From positions 1,105,902 through 1,169,901 of the forward strand of contig NW_002060959.1 of assembly GCF_000150275.1 (NCBI RefSeq): a DNA stretch of 64,000 bases. Reading direction: 5' to 3'. The first letter of the stretch is position 1. Every line of letters starts with the position of its first letter. The notes beneath the pieces are model-generated. The model made no database searches and had not been told where the DNA came from. It saw only the letters and a program-made list of their open reading frames with translations. The stretch is from Trichoplax adhaerens (lineage: Eukaryota; Placozoa; Uniplacotomia; Trichoplacea; Trichoplacidae). This document shows, one piece after another, positions 47,701 to 61,500 of this stretch. The translations under genes and the position numbers were made by a program.

Positions 47701-49007
47701 AACTCTTGCAAAATGCTTTAGCTGAGAGATGTCCGGTAAGACATTAGTCAATGATGGTCAACTACAGTGCTCATGTAGCAATTAATTGAACTCTAGGATA
47801 CTAATCAGTTATTGAAAGTGACAAAGTTACTATTGTACACTAGTGTGATTTCAGACCATCTTAGTAGGAAAGGAATAGTTTTTTTAGCAATGGTCATCAA
47901 CCTATTGCACACTAAAAATTCGTCAAAAATGTGACTCGTACTAACATCAATCTTAAAATATCTCTTCATGATACATTTCCAACATCAGGACTTTAAAGTC
48001 AACGTTGCCGCCATTGTCAACGATACTGTAGGCACATTAATGGCTAGCGCCTACGAAAATCCAAAGTCTGTCATTGGCTTAATCATCGGTACTGGCACTA
48101 ATGCGTGCTATATGGAGCAGTTAGATGCTGTAGAAAAATGGACTGGCGACCGTGATGACCCAAAACAGGTGATCATAAATATTGAATGGGGATCTTTCGG
48201 AGATCATGGACATTTGGATAATATCCGAACTGGCTTCGACAGAGAAATCGATGAACATTCTCTAAATCGTGGCAAAAATACGTAAGTTCTTCAGAAATTT
48301 TGAATTTCTCTCGTCTAGTCTCTTCTCGAATTGATTGGATACGCTCTCACTTACTGCAATTTTACGCTATCAAGTGACTTATAATGAGGCCTGATTCACC
48401 TTCTTCTCATAGCTTTGAAAAGATGATATCTGGTATGTACTTAGGTGAAGTTGTCCGCTTGGCTGCATTACTCCTTGTTAAAGATGGTGCCCTCTTTAAT
48501 GGCAATGCCGGTGATAAATTTAATATTCGTGAAAGCTTTGAAACTCGTTATGTATCCGAGATCGTAGGGTAAGTGATGCCTATTGAAATTGATCACCAAC
48601 TGATTGATTGACGTAGTTCAATTTATCGATGAATAATAACAGTTATTATACACTTTGTTAATAGGGAAAATGGTGCAGCTAATGCTCGCGAAATTTTAAA
48701 GGATAAATTTGGTATTGACGCTAGTGAAAGTGATGTCGATACAATAGTCAAATTATGTAACGCAGCATCGGTACGCGCTGGTCGTTTAGCAGCAACTGGA
48801 ATAGCCGCTATTTTGTTAAAGATCAATGAAACCAAGGATCGTATTGTGGCCGTTGATGGTTCTGTATACAAGAAACATCCAACTTTTGCCAAAATCATGT
48901 CTGATACTCTAAGCGAGCTCATTCCAGGTAACACAATATCATGGGTACTTGCAGACGATGGCTCTGGTGTTGGAGCAGCTATGGTTGCTGCTGTTACTAA
49001 AGTCTAA
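44705..49007 (+). CDS. Hexokinase, single catalytic domain
   Basis: Phosphorylates glucose at the entry of glycolysis. Six exons join in phase: 44705-44722 (six codons only), 45162-45525, 47593-47735, 47989-48281, 48413-48568 and 48665-49007, giving 438 aa, the size of one hexokinase domain. Phosphate-binding motif [11 protein letters not shown] is at about 63-73. Sugar-binding [12 protein letters not shown] starts at 128. VNDTVGT contains catalytic Asp187. [10 protein letters not shown] and the C-terminal [10 protein letters not shown] and GSGVGAA adenosine-site segments are all present. There is no N-terminal mitochondrial-binding or regulatory half, so it is the 50-kDa type. The first exon is tentative because it is tiny, but it gives correct phase and a normal N-terminal length. 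Intron 2 is about 2.1 kb. A ~160-bp tandem array lies just upstream of the start. Confidence 0.95.
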
Positions 49008-49137
49008 TGCCATAAATTGCCCAATTCAATTTGTCTATCTCATTCACTTACGAGTATAATAGTTCATAAGCTACTACCGTAATTAAACATTTTTAATTCG
49101 TTATGTTATTGTAGGCTGACGCCGCTATGGTGTATGC

Positions 49138-49143
49138 AATAAA
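49138..49143 (+). promoter_or_regulatory. Candidate hexokinase polyadenylation signal
   Basis: AATAAA about 130 bases after the hexokinase stop codon in AT-rich sequence. Confidence 0.5.
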
Positions 49144-49555
49144 AATGTAATCTTAAGTGGCTCGATTTTTCCAGTTTCATGCTATTCGATATTTTAAAAT
49201 TTTGTACACCTTTAGTGGGTAACTTTAAAATTGATCTTTATTAGCAAGCAATTGGCACCAAAAATTGTATTGTCGTTAATATTGATGAAAAACCTTATCA
49301 AAAATAATAAAAAAATTTACAGTACTTTTACAGGCTTATACGTATGTGAATGTATGTATCTACGAGTATATATACAATACTGGTCACAAGAATAAGATTA
49401 GTTCATTAGCGGTTGCTATTTTAAAATTCAAGATTTAGCATGACCTATGCGTACCACTGAATAACATTCTTAACTTGAATTCCTGCTAAACAAGTATAAT
49501 ACTATAAAATGAGATTACACCATCAGATAGAAATGAAACATAGCATCATTTGTCG
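49144..49555. other. Intergenic between convergent hexokinase and CFAP46
   Basis: About 400 AT-rich bases after the hexokinase polyadenylation signal and before the CFAP46 stop codon. No gene or repeat is seen. Confidence 0.5.
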
Positions 49556-52500
49556 CTAGTTTATAATCAAGTTGGGTAAGCCATAAATAACAGTATTATA
49601 CCAGTCATATGATAGCTGCACTGAATTTGTGTTCTCTTCTTCTTCACGGCGACGAGCCTCAACAGCAGCAGCTATATCAAGACTACCTTTATGACTTGAT
49701 GCAAGATCTTGTTCCAATAGTTTTTGTTCCTTGACAGGATCTAGCAAAGCGTATACCATTTGACCAACAGTTTTATTTCCCCGTTTGGTTACCTAAAACA
49801 ACAGCGGTTATGAATTAATATATAATTGTAGAATGCAATTTTCTAAGGAGATACTGTGCCCTACAAATATACAGCATTTTGGATAGTAAGTGAAATATGA
49901 TTGCCGACACATTTGTACAAGCATCAATCTAATGCTTAATTGGTAAATTTACCTCCAATAAATTGGCGTATTCTTTCCTTATTCTGTTGTAATTTCGTTC
50001 CCCATTGGTTAATTACGACTGAACCCACTCCGGACAAAGTAAAGAGTGCAGCTGTTTCTAATGGTTCTTCTAGTTGTAATTCTTCCACACTATGCGATAA
50101 AATTTTAAGAATATTAAATTTCGATTTTAAGCAATTACAAAATCTGTTTGCAAGAACTGAGTATCTCATTCTCTTCCTCTTCGACACAACAGGTATCCGT
50201 GCGATGTAGTATGACACGAATACTTATGTCAGAGTATTAACCTTTTCTGAGCGTCAATTTTGGCTTGATTATGAAAGCTTTGATACGAATGGGCTTGATC
50301 TAGTATGACAACTAATCGGCAATCTGGAATATATTACAACGGCAGAAGGTTCAGAATTGAATCAAAATATTTTTTCGCAATTGTATCAACATATAAAATT
50401 TTGTCCATCTTTCACCAATGAATCTAAATTTTATAAATATAGAATTATACCTGGCAAATTTAAAGGCGCTAAATATTTAGGTGAAAAATCAGCTAAACAG
50501 CGCTCATAGGCGTAGTATATAAAAGCAGAACTTTGCAACAGGATTCGTTGCCATTCACCCAAGCTAGGAGCATGGTCATTGCCCATTAAACCATACCATC
50601 GATTTGTCACTGCTGGTCTACTTTTCAAGATTGAGGTCATAACTTGGGATGGAGAAAACTCGCCTAATATATTAATAGTAAAATATGAGTAACACAGTAA
50701 TTTAAAGATGGATACTCAATTACATGATCATCTTGGGTTTAGATAAAATAACTGATCATAGTTGTATTTTGACTCTTACCCATATCAGATCCAAAGTTTT
50801 TAGTATCGACAACATCTTCAACTTGCGTTAAGGGCAAATATATTTATATATTTCACAGAACAATTTCAAAGGGTAAATATAGTTTTAACGTATACTTCAT
50901 TTTAACTAGTTATCGCTCTAACTAAGCTATTAGCTATCGCTATCAAAAAATTGGATGTTTTTGGATACATCGAACGTAAGATGAGTTGATATTAAGCCCA
51001 TTAGCGGGAGGAGCTCTTTCTGTTAAATTCTATAACAAAACCATAGGTACAAGTTACGACCAATGGTATAGATTATCTAGTTACGTTGAAATGTATAAGC
51101 AATTATTACCTGCTGCTTTCCTTTTTTGTCACTTCTTTTGCTCGTGGTTGTCGGTTTTATTTGATCACTTACTTTCGGTTTTCGCTTTTCTCGTTTTTCC
51201 CTCCCTTCATCTAAATAAGAAGAAATGATTAATGTTAAGATCAATATACTGTATATGAGCACAAGTAGTTTACCTTCATTAAAGATTACGTCACTTGCTG
51301 ATAAAGTAAACTAAATAATTCTATAGCAATCTATTTCTACAGTTAGTTAACCAACTATTATGAACCTACCGTCAATCAAGCGATGACGAAGTATCTGTAA
51401 GGAGAAATCTCGAGAAATAGACGAGACACTAGCCGAGCGAAAGAAGGAAGTCGCTTCCAAAGGTAACCGAAGTAGCTCTTTATCAGCTAATATAACAAGA
51501 AAATCACCCGTTGTGTGGCTTGAGCCAGGTGGACCACTCATATTTGAAGTACCAGTGCGGCCAGTGCCAGGTCTATGAATGGAGTAAAAAAATTTAAGGC
51601 CTGAAATTTAATTTGATAAAAAAAAAATACGAAATGCATAGAAAGGTATCTGTATCTAGGCTAAAATGATTTATTACGATTTCTAACCTTCCAATAAAGT
51701 CAAATTTGTCCAAAATAGGGCTTAAATATTCATCAAGATCAGTAATTAAATCATTAAAATTTGCCTGAAATCATAGAAGATGCTACTTTTAAATTAAAAT
51801 GGTTTAACCAAGTTACGTTTAAGAATATCAGTACTAACTACCGAAAGTACATAGGTCATTCCGCTATTTATTTGCATTTAATACGATCCAAAAGATGAGT
51901 GGGTAATACCTGCAATGATTCTTCTTCCGCTGTAAATTTTTGTTGCTCTTTAGCTTCCTGTGTATAGATAAATTAACAATTTAGCAACGATGTTCATGCA
52001 GTAAGACAACTAGTAATTACGCTATATATACTGTAATCAATTATAAAGTTAAGAAATTTATTATCCTACTTTAATGTCACTTTCCCCATCAAATGAAGAT
52101 ATTAATTTCTCTTGTTGTTGTTGTATATGTTCTAAACGATTCCACCTAACCAAGGCCGCTGAAAGATCTTTTTTATATTGATCGAATTTTTCCAATAAGT
52201 TATCTAATTGTATTGGAGAAACATCAGCTCTGGCTACTGACGCATTAATAGGTAGGTCTATAAAGAAAATAAGTCAATAATTTAGCGCAGGAAAGAATTT
52301 TTAACTACCAATAACCTCGCCTTTGATTGATTACAAACAATATTTTAACAACTGCTAAATTTTGATCTTTGCAGTTAATTGTATATTTAAATGGATGTAG
52401 AGTTACTTTGGCTGGATAATTTGGTTGCTTTAATAGTTGCAGTCTTTGATTTTTCCAGCATAGCTCCATATAAAACCGATCTATTAAATCCAAAAGAAAA

Positions 52501-55500
52501 TCTAAATATTACCATTTTTCGAAAATATAAGATACGAATATACTGTAATAGGCTCTCAAAGTTCTAATAAGAATTCAGTAAAATATGAATCAGCCCATAT
52601 AGTAGTCCTGTAATGACTGAAAATGGCTCTAATTCTAAAAGATATTATTAATACGGTACTAACTTATCCGGTGAATGCTGCAGTATTATGCAAGAGATAC
52701 CCGCCGGGAGATCTTTCATTAAATCTAAATGATTTGGGCTAATAGATATGAATTTCCATGCCTACAATTTAAGCAGTAATATAATTAACCTTTAATTATT
52801 GGATCCATTTAAGTATATAATACTTTTAAAATTAAATTGTTAAATCAGTATAGATGATTAGTTGAAATAATTAATACAAGCTTAAAACTTTTTCCATTAT
52901 ATTATAAAAATAAGTTACGGTAATTTGTGTATAAATTATAATAGAATTAATACCATACCTCACTAGTTACTTCCAGTAGATCCAAATTACTCTGTAATGT
53001 AGTAGATATGGCTTCGTTGATATCACATGATGCAATTTTAATATGTCGTCGTTGTTGTAGTAAGGCTGCTTGGCGAGATGCTGTTGGATCTCGCTGAGCT
53101 CCCATTAATGTTTCGTATAAAAATTGACTAGCTGCACAGCTCTACGTCAATAGTAAGCTTAATGTTACAATGGCGAAATCAAGCTAATTTTAAGCATTAT
53201 ATATCTCTGAGTTAATAATTTTAGATATATTGCTATTTAATAGGACAAAATATACTCCTTATACTGCTAGATTCATTATAACTACGCATAAAGCTACCTG
53301 ATGCAAAGCTAAATATTGGGCTGTTGTCAAGGGATCATATCTACCACAGCATTCCACCATTTCAAGCGCTGCCAACGATAATATATCCTAAGAGAGCGTA
53401 TTAATTAACATTGTTCCATTAGATTTGAAAACTTGGAATTAAATTATTTGTGAAGAATTTGCAAAAATCGCCGTAATTTATGCCAAAAATGCATTCAACG
53501 ATATTGTTTAAGTATAGCAGAACAACTAACTAATTTTCTGTACTTACATGATGACGATGTGACAGACAGAGATGCACACACTGAGATACGCAATCATTCG
53601 CTTGCGCTAGGTAATTTTGACTTAAACCATAATTAAACTACAGAAGCAAAGATATAAAATAGATCAAGATACCATAAATTAGCAAAATATTTCTTCAATC
53701 CAAGTAAAATCTAACACAGTTGACATAGGGCTGAGTAATCATATTGGAAGATTACTAGCGAGGCGTACTTACATATACGAGAGAATGCTTAGTAAACTCA
53801 ATATAAAGTCATTATTTAAAACAGCAAGGCTAATTTATATTGCTAACACAAACCAAACTTAATATCTCTATCATACTTCGCTGGTTAATACGATCAAAAT
53901 ATAGTACAAATACAGGAAATTTGAAAAGTAGTAATTACTATGCAGAACTGTTCAATTATAGGGCTATGGAACAAAAAGCTATTTTTAAGTGTAAAACCAA
54001 TAAAAATTTCTTTATTACCAGATATCGAATTGCACGATATTTTCTATTGCCGAATTCCAACTCGAGTTCACTTTTATCATCTCTTGCCTCATCTTGATCA
54101 GAAATGCTACCGTCGGATAATTCGTATAAATCTTTGTCATTCTTTTGGTCAGGCACCTCATTATTTAGTAAGTTTTTCTGATTATTCTGAGTCAGAAAGA
54201 TTACCGAGATAGCAATTAAATTTCGATAGAAAGTCACTTTAATTAAATGTCCTGATCTGCTATTTACGCAGATTTCTATCTATATTAAAATCTAATCTAG
54301 CATCGTGCCCTTTTTTTAATAGCTGCATATCCATATCAGTTTCAAATAATCAATGGTACTTAAGTAGTATACAATTAATATGTTTATAAACAAAGTTGAT
54401 GTGGCATACATTAATTAAAGATGATCAAATAATGCAATAGATGTATTAATGGCACTAATTAATAGGTGCTTGCTTCTTGAAATATATATAAAGCAGTTAT
54501 TCTCTATCAGACCTAATTTGCTTGTAGACGATCGATTAATTTACTTGTATTAGAAATTATTAGTTAATATCACTATTCATTATCACTATATTAGCCGACT
54601 TTGTAGACCGACAAGGCAACGTAAGTATACAGTATAATAGCATATTTGGCGCAGTTTTTACACCAATTATTGAAGCAATAAACAACTTGATTGACTATTG
54701 TACTATAAAGGTAATATTACGGAGAAAATTGCTCGGCTAAGCTGTATTTTACCGTTAAAAGTAAATCGTTCCATGGTAAAACTTCACTGGGATTAGCTTG
54801 GAAAGCTTTTAATCTTAAACTCTTACCAGCTGCATACAACACCTAACAAGAAACGATCATTAAAAATGTAGTACTAATGGGAAAACAATACAGATCAATT
54901 ACAGTAGTACCTCAGCTTTTAGCTTGATAGATGATCCAGCTAAATGATGAGCTATCGATAAATGTGTTAGTGCTTTTCCTGTGAATGTACTAATAGAAAA
55001 ATATATAGACAAGTATTGCTTTTAGTCGTAATTCATTATGAAAACTGGCAAATAGTCGTTTGATATAGATTTATTAATCCAACAGTAATTCAAGCTAGCT
55101 AATGGAAAAATGGCATTAAAATTTCGAGTTCATAAAAGGAAAAGCATTTTTACTTTATTGCTGTTTTCCAAATGGTATCAATGGAATTAGGAATAGGCGT
55201 TGGTCTGACATATTCATCGAATACCTACCAAGATTGATTAATCTTTACTGTGAATTATTAGATACATTTATGTGTAATAAAGTATAAAGCTTTACCCGCT
55301 GTACACTATCTTTCCTTGCATCAAGCTTCCGCTTTTGCTGGTCTTCTGCATCAGCTGTAATCATGATTACAATAACATGATTGGCAAACGCTAACCGAGC
55401 TTGAATACTCTCTCTTTGAACCGGCAGATTAGCTTCTCTTGGCTTTAATACAGGCTTTAACGTTGTACTATCAACATAGACATCATTTGATAACTGTACT

Positions 55501-58500
55501 GCTTCTTCGTAAGATTGCAAGGCCTAAAGATATAGAACCATAAAATATCATAGATATTGTCATTTCTTTATTGAGGTATAGAAACTCTATCAACAACTAC
55601 TATAATGAAAACATTAAGGTTACCTCAAGTAGGTACTGATGTTGATCATCTGTTGTTGACGCTACATTTGCTAACAAGCTGCCATGATGATTAAAAAAAG
55701 ATGGGTTTAACGGATTTTAAATTCAAAGATAAGAGAGTAAGAAATCATGAAATGCAATAAAAGAGTCAAAAATCTAGCCTACTTTTTCAATTTTCCTTGC
55801 TCAATTAACACTTTCGATGCTTCTCTTTTAAAACCTTCATTTTTCAAATCTTCGATAGATGTATTGTAATGCTAAGCAAAACAAGATAAAAAATAAACAC
55901 ATAATACGCCTATAACTTTTAATAGACTATTACAGCTTGTTTTCAAATGATTTATTTTGTGTCCTTGTTCTAAGTTAGTGTAGCCTTTAATTATCAAGGT
56001 GGCGAAATAATACCTCTAAAGCGGTTATTAATGTTGCATGTAATTGACTATAATTTTCCATTTCCTTCGATTCTTCCATTTCTAGTGCTGCCAATCTAAA
56101 ATCAATAGATCAGAAGCGAGAAAACAGATTTATACTTTTAGCTATTTAGATTTAGATTCTAACTCTTAGAAGTTGAAAGACCTTTCCTATTAAAATAAAC
56201 AAATACTATTTATGTTCCAATATGTATTTATATAAAATCTCGATTTAAATTACTCTATCTAAATGCTATAACATTTCATAAAAATCTTAGCCAATTTCTA
56301 ATAACCGTCTAATCTATTGAGTAAAGTCCTAAGTGAACTATATATTCTAACCCTGAGCAATGTTACCTAGCTGTTAGCAGTGCTTTGACATATGTAATAT
56401 AGTTAACTTCATTCTTCCGCTCTTCTGCTAGTTCGACTAGACAACCAATAGAATGAAGTAGTACAGTCTTTGCCTATTTTGACGTATAACGGATGAAAAG
56501 AAAGACATAAGTGAAATTTAGAATATTTTTATTTCATTGATATTCAATCATTACTAGACTCCATAATTACGCATAAAATAACTGTAATGAATGTTATACT
56601 TTGTTTCGCTTTATAAAGAAAATTAAGTAGTTTCAATGGGTTAAATTACCTGAGACTTTCGATAACTATCTTGTAACAACACATCAACTAGACATAAAAT
56701 TGTTTTTAGCCACATTCCTTTATCAACGGCATTCTTTTGAGCATCAATTAGTTTAGCTAAAGCATGCGGTATATTAGCTTCTCGATACAATATCACAGCG
56801 AGATTGTAATAAATTCTCGTCATTAGTTCCTTGTCATCGAAGACCTAGTAATAAAATTAATAAATTCTATCAGTTATTCTGCAATACGAAGAAAAAGGTA
56901 AGCTATCAAATAATCTGTAGATTTTCATAAATAATATCAATTAAAACGATTGCAAATGTATATATATATATATATATGCACAGAATTCTAAATAAGTGCA
57001 TTTCAGCCAGCTCTTAGAATAGATAAATATTTATTACCTCAGCTGAAAACTGTGCCTCAGTTAAATATTGTCGAGCGGACTGATAACGTCCCTAAATATT
57101 ATGGAGAAAGAATTAATAAATAGGTCTCTTAGGATAGAAAACTATATCAATAAATTAAGTAATTTTTACCTGCTTAATTAATAATTCCGCTGTATCTGTC
57201 CATAAATGGCGTAATGATACATTGCCAATAACAATCTTTAACGATTTGATTGCAACGGTACTATTAAACTCGAAATTTCTTATATCAATTGAATTTTTAA
57301 CAGATTTAATCGTAGTTTCTGGCTTGTCGTCGTAATCGTCTTCAAATCGAACAGTTGCTTTCTTTTTAGCTGCAATCTTTTCGCCTTCGAGTTCGACACG
57401 ATTTTGTATTTCTTGCCACTCGTGAATCTCTTCTCTCGATCTATCATTTCATGGAAATCAAGCCAAGTTAATATCTTTTATTTAAAATATAGCTCCATTT
57501 TACTTCACTACACTAGTATTTATATATATATATATATCATGAGCTTTCCATTACTAATCGTATAATCGTGTGATCACAAAGATGAAATAAGTCGCAGGAA
57601 AGCAATATTCAATTAAAAACAGCGTAGAGAATTACAGAATAAGTAATGAATAATGCCCAATTTCGAATAATATAATGAACATTTATCTTTGTTAAATTGA
57701 TATACAAAAAAATTGGCTACTATTCCGCTACAGTTCAGTTAAACTGCTAAAATAAGCTGGCATACTTTGCTTGTTCGCTCTCGTCTATAACGACATCACC
57801 GGCAATTTGTTCATGATGTTTAACACCCGATACCAAATTTAAATCTTGATATAGTTGAATGGATAGTAGACGGCTATAACTGATCAAAGTTTTATGTTCA
57901 ATCACATCCTGAGCGAGCAAAGTCATCATAGACACCAACGGTGGGCATAATTGATGATAACCAGATTGTTGACATAATTCCAAAAAATCTTTCATTATTT
58001 GAAATGTTAACATCTATTTTATAAGGAAGCAAAAGTCATTAGTGCTGTATCTATATTCAAAACTAAAAATTTTTAATCAGTAAGTAGAGAAAATAACAAG
58101 TTAGTTAATTCATGCACCTACCGGCTTATTAATTGAGATTTTGTTGAAACCACAACCAGTAGTATCGTTCTTTATAGCATTACGAAACTAGAATCCAATC
58201 AATAGCAAATGCATATAGACATAAGAGCTACTTTTACATACTATATCTTAATAATCGAACTATATTGATATTATGCAGGAAATAAGCATTAATATTTATA
58301 CGTTATTATATGCTTGTCATAGATTACATTCTTAAATAAGATATGGCGATGTACAGTAGTATATTTAGAAACTCACGACTGTACAGTGTTTTACATTTCT
58401 TGAAGATTATATCTCATTAGAACGAAATAGTTTGCATTTTATTCCTGCAAATTTTTAAATACAAAAAGTAACGATTTTTATAATGAAAATTCACTAACAT

Positions 58501-61500
58501 CATCCGGCAATTCGTAAGTGCTCCAAGCATCAATGGTGGTAGGCAGAGCCGCTGAAGGATGTATGGTGTTACTTTTTCGTTTCGGTAGTTTCAAGACCTG
58601 TAGCTGTCGGGATAGATTTTAAAAATTTGTGTTAATTAACTTATGAATGTATAAATATGGCAGCGTGGTAATCACGCCATCAAGAAATTGAAATAATTAG
58701 CCTAAATTATTTTTAAGCGTGCGCATCTACTTATAATTTAGTTCTAATATTTCTTATCCTATCGAGCTACAATCCACTTATATCAGATTTTACTTTTAAC
58801 CTCTTTTGTTGAATCTTTGTTAGCATTTTTATCTTTTGCTTTCTTTGCTTCAGCTTGTCGTTCTTGAATTAATGCTAGTTCATGCAATGTTTTACTAGCA
58901 GTTATTTGATTTAACTGCAGATGCGATAATTATAATAAATATTTCAATTAGTCGAAATTTTTAAATCATGATTATCATTACGATACAAATATAATTATTA
59001 CTAAACTTTAGACTATGATATAGGGAAACTGATATTTGGATTTATTTGGTTATTTTATCATTGCTATAGTAATAATTAAAAATTTATAAAGCCTAGTATA
59101 TATTTTGAGCATTAACGTCAGCGATATGAATATTATTAGCGCTTTAGCAAAAATACTAATAAGTCGAAGTCAGGGATATTTTACACCGAACTCTAATATA
59201 TTATTAACTTTTCAATCTGAATGATGGATATTTAAATGAATGCTTCCGTTATTGCTACTACAGTATTTAACAGAAACTATAGCTAGAAGTAGCTATTTAA
59301 AGCAGAAGCTCAATGTTAAACAAGCGTATTACCCTCCAAATCCTCATTAAGTAAGTCCAAGCAAAATGAATATATTTGCGATATTTAGGCGATGAGCGGT
59401 TGCAGGTTAACGCCATTATAACATGAATGCGTAATAAGGCTTCTAACTGTTTAACTTGTAGGATATCTTTAGCCGTAATAGGAATTTCACTTGGAATGAT
59501 ACCAATAGTTTCTTCACTTTTTATTGGAATATAGTCGGCAGGATTAATACCAAATAGTTCGTCGTCATCATCATCATCATCATCATCATCATCTTCATCA
59601 TCTTCAGTATTAATACCATTTTCCAATTTGGCCATGCCAATTTTTCTTTTCTGTTGCTTAGCATCCGCTAAATTACATAAATATATCATTAAGCTTTCAG
59701 CAGTCTTTAAATATACGTATTTGGTGCGTTAGATAAAATAAATAATTCGACAGGATCATGCTGTATTACCAAGTTTCAATTGACATACCGATTTGAAGGC
59801 GCTCCGATCGTGCCATTGATAAAATAATATCTGCCGCCCATTCAAACTGTTTAAAAAAATTACGGGTATGCCATATTCGTTAAAACAAATATGATAGAAC
59901 TGATTAGAGAATATTATCTCTGTAATATTAATAGATATGGTTACAGACTACTTGTCAGAGGCTAACATAAGTCATCTTGAAAACTACCTGATCAATAGCA
60001 TCTTGTAACGGGAATAAATGACGATGCAGCCAACAACCAAATTCAAGTAAGTAATCAAACTTTTGCCACTGACTTTCTGAATTCTATTATAAATTAAAAT
60101 AAAATTTTTCCAAACGTTTAATATCTAGTACGAGCCAAATTTGATTAATATCAATCAATACAGGATACAGTTTAGAGACTGCTATTGGATAGCGAGTTAA
60201 AAATAAATAATTTAAAGCTTACTTTAAGAACTTCAATTGAATTCTGATAGGATGATAACTGTTCCAGGCGGTCATCAGAACATTCGGCTACGTATCGCCA
60301 CATTTCTGCAACCACCCTTTCATTTTCATCCTGCAGAAACAAAATATTATATATAATTGAAGAAATTTATTAAAGTTATGCCATTAAATGGTAATACAGT
60401 CCATAACAGTGTTCATTCCAGCATATTAATCGGTTTTTACAGATTATCGAAACATAAGAAAGTTATATTACACAATTAAAGTACAATTCTGGACTATTCG
60501 AGAACAGGATTGCACTTGCATTAGACTCTACTAATTACTTACCCTGAATTTAGCAATATCAGGCAAGACATTTTTACCCAATTTAGCTTTGAATATGACA
60601 CGATGTTTAAATATTAACCTAAATAGTAAAATAAATTTGCTATCATTACTAGATATTCTCCAAAATTATGATATCAATTTTTCCACTTACAATCGATGAT
60701 GTGTTCGAGGCATGTGGCTAATTGCTTTATCCATGGCTTGGAGACCTTCCTTGTATTGATCCTATTATAACAAACCATAAATAGCAAGTTTTATTATGGG
60801 ATCTAGTTTCGCTAAATATTTATTAGGCAAAAGTTAAATAAAAAAAATGCATCAGTCCGATAGAATATACCTTGTCAGCGTAGCCTAAGAATAAAACACC
60901 ATACATAGCAGCCCGTATAGTTAAATCATCGATATATTCTTCAGCGGTTTGGTTGGAATCTTGTAAACTTTGCTTGAGTTTTGGATCCCCTTGATCAAAC
61001 GTTAATTTTGATTTTACTTCATCTGCCTACAAGATGATTTAAATTCAAACCCCAAAAATGTTTAAAGATTATTTTTATATTTCTATAACACTACCATAAT
61101 TACCTTCCATTTTAAAAAATGTTTCATAAAAAAAATACTATAATACCATAGAAATTCGCTATGATGTTAGTATATATTATAAAAAATTTTCCATACCTTT
61201 GATTTATTATGAATTCGATATAAGTCAGATATACTTTCAAGTAGAAACGTTAACGGCTCAATGAGTAGTTTCCGCTCTAATGGCGGTTTGACAAGAGGTA
61301 AGCAGGTATTCCAATAATGACGTATCGCAGACATTGCTAAAGTATAACTTCTAGCTTCTATGGCACATCTAGAAAAACGGTTGCAAGTAGTAAAAATGTA
61401 TTCTATACCTTAATTCTTTGTGAAAGTTTCAAGAAAAATATTTCGATATTATATATCATTGCTTTCATGAATAAGCAGATTTTACAATAACTACCTGACA

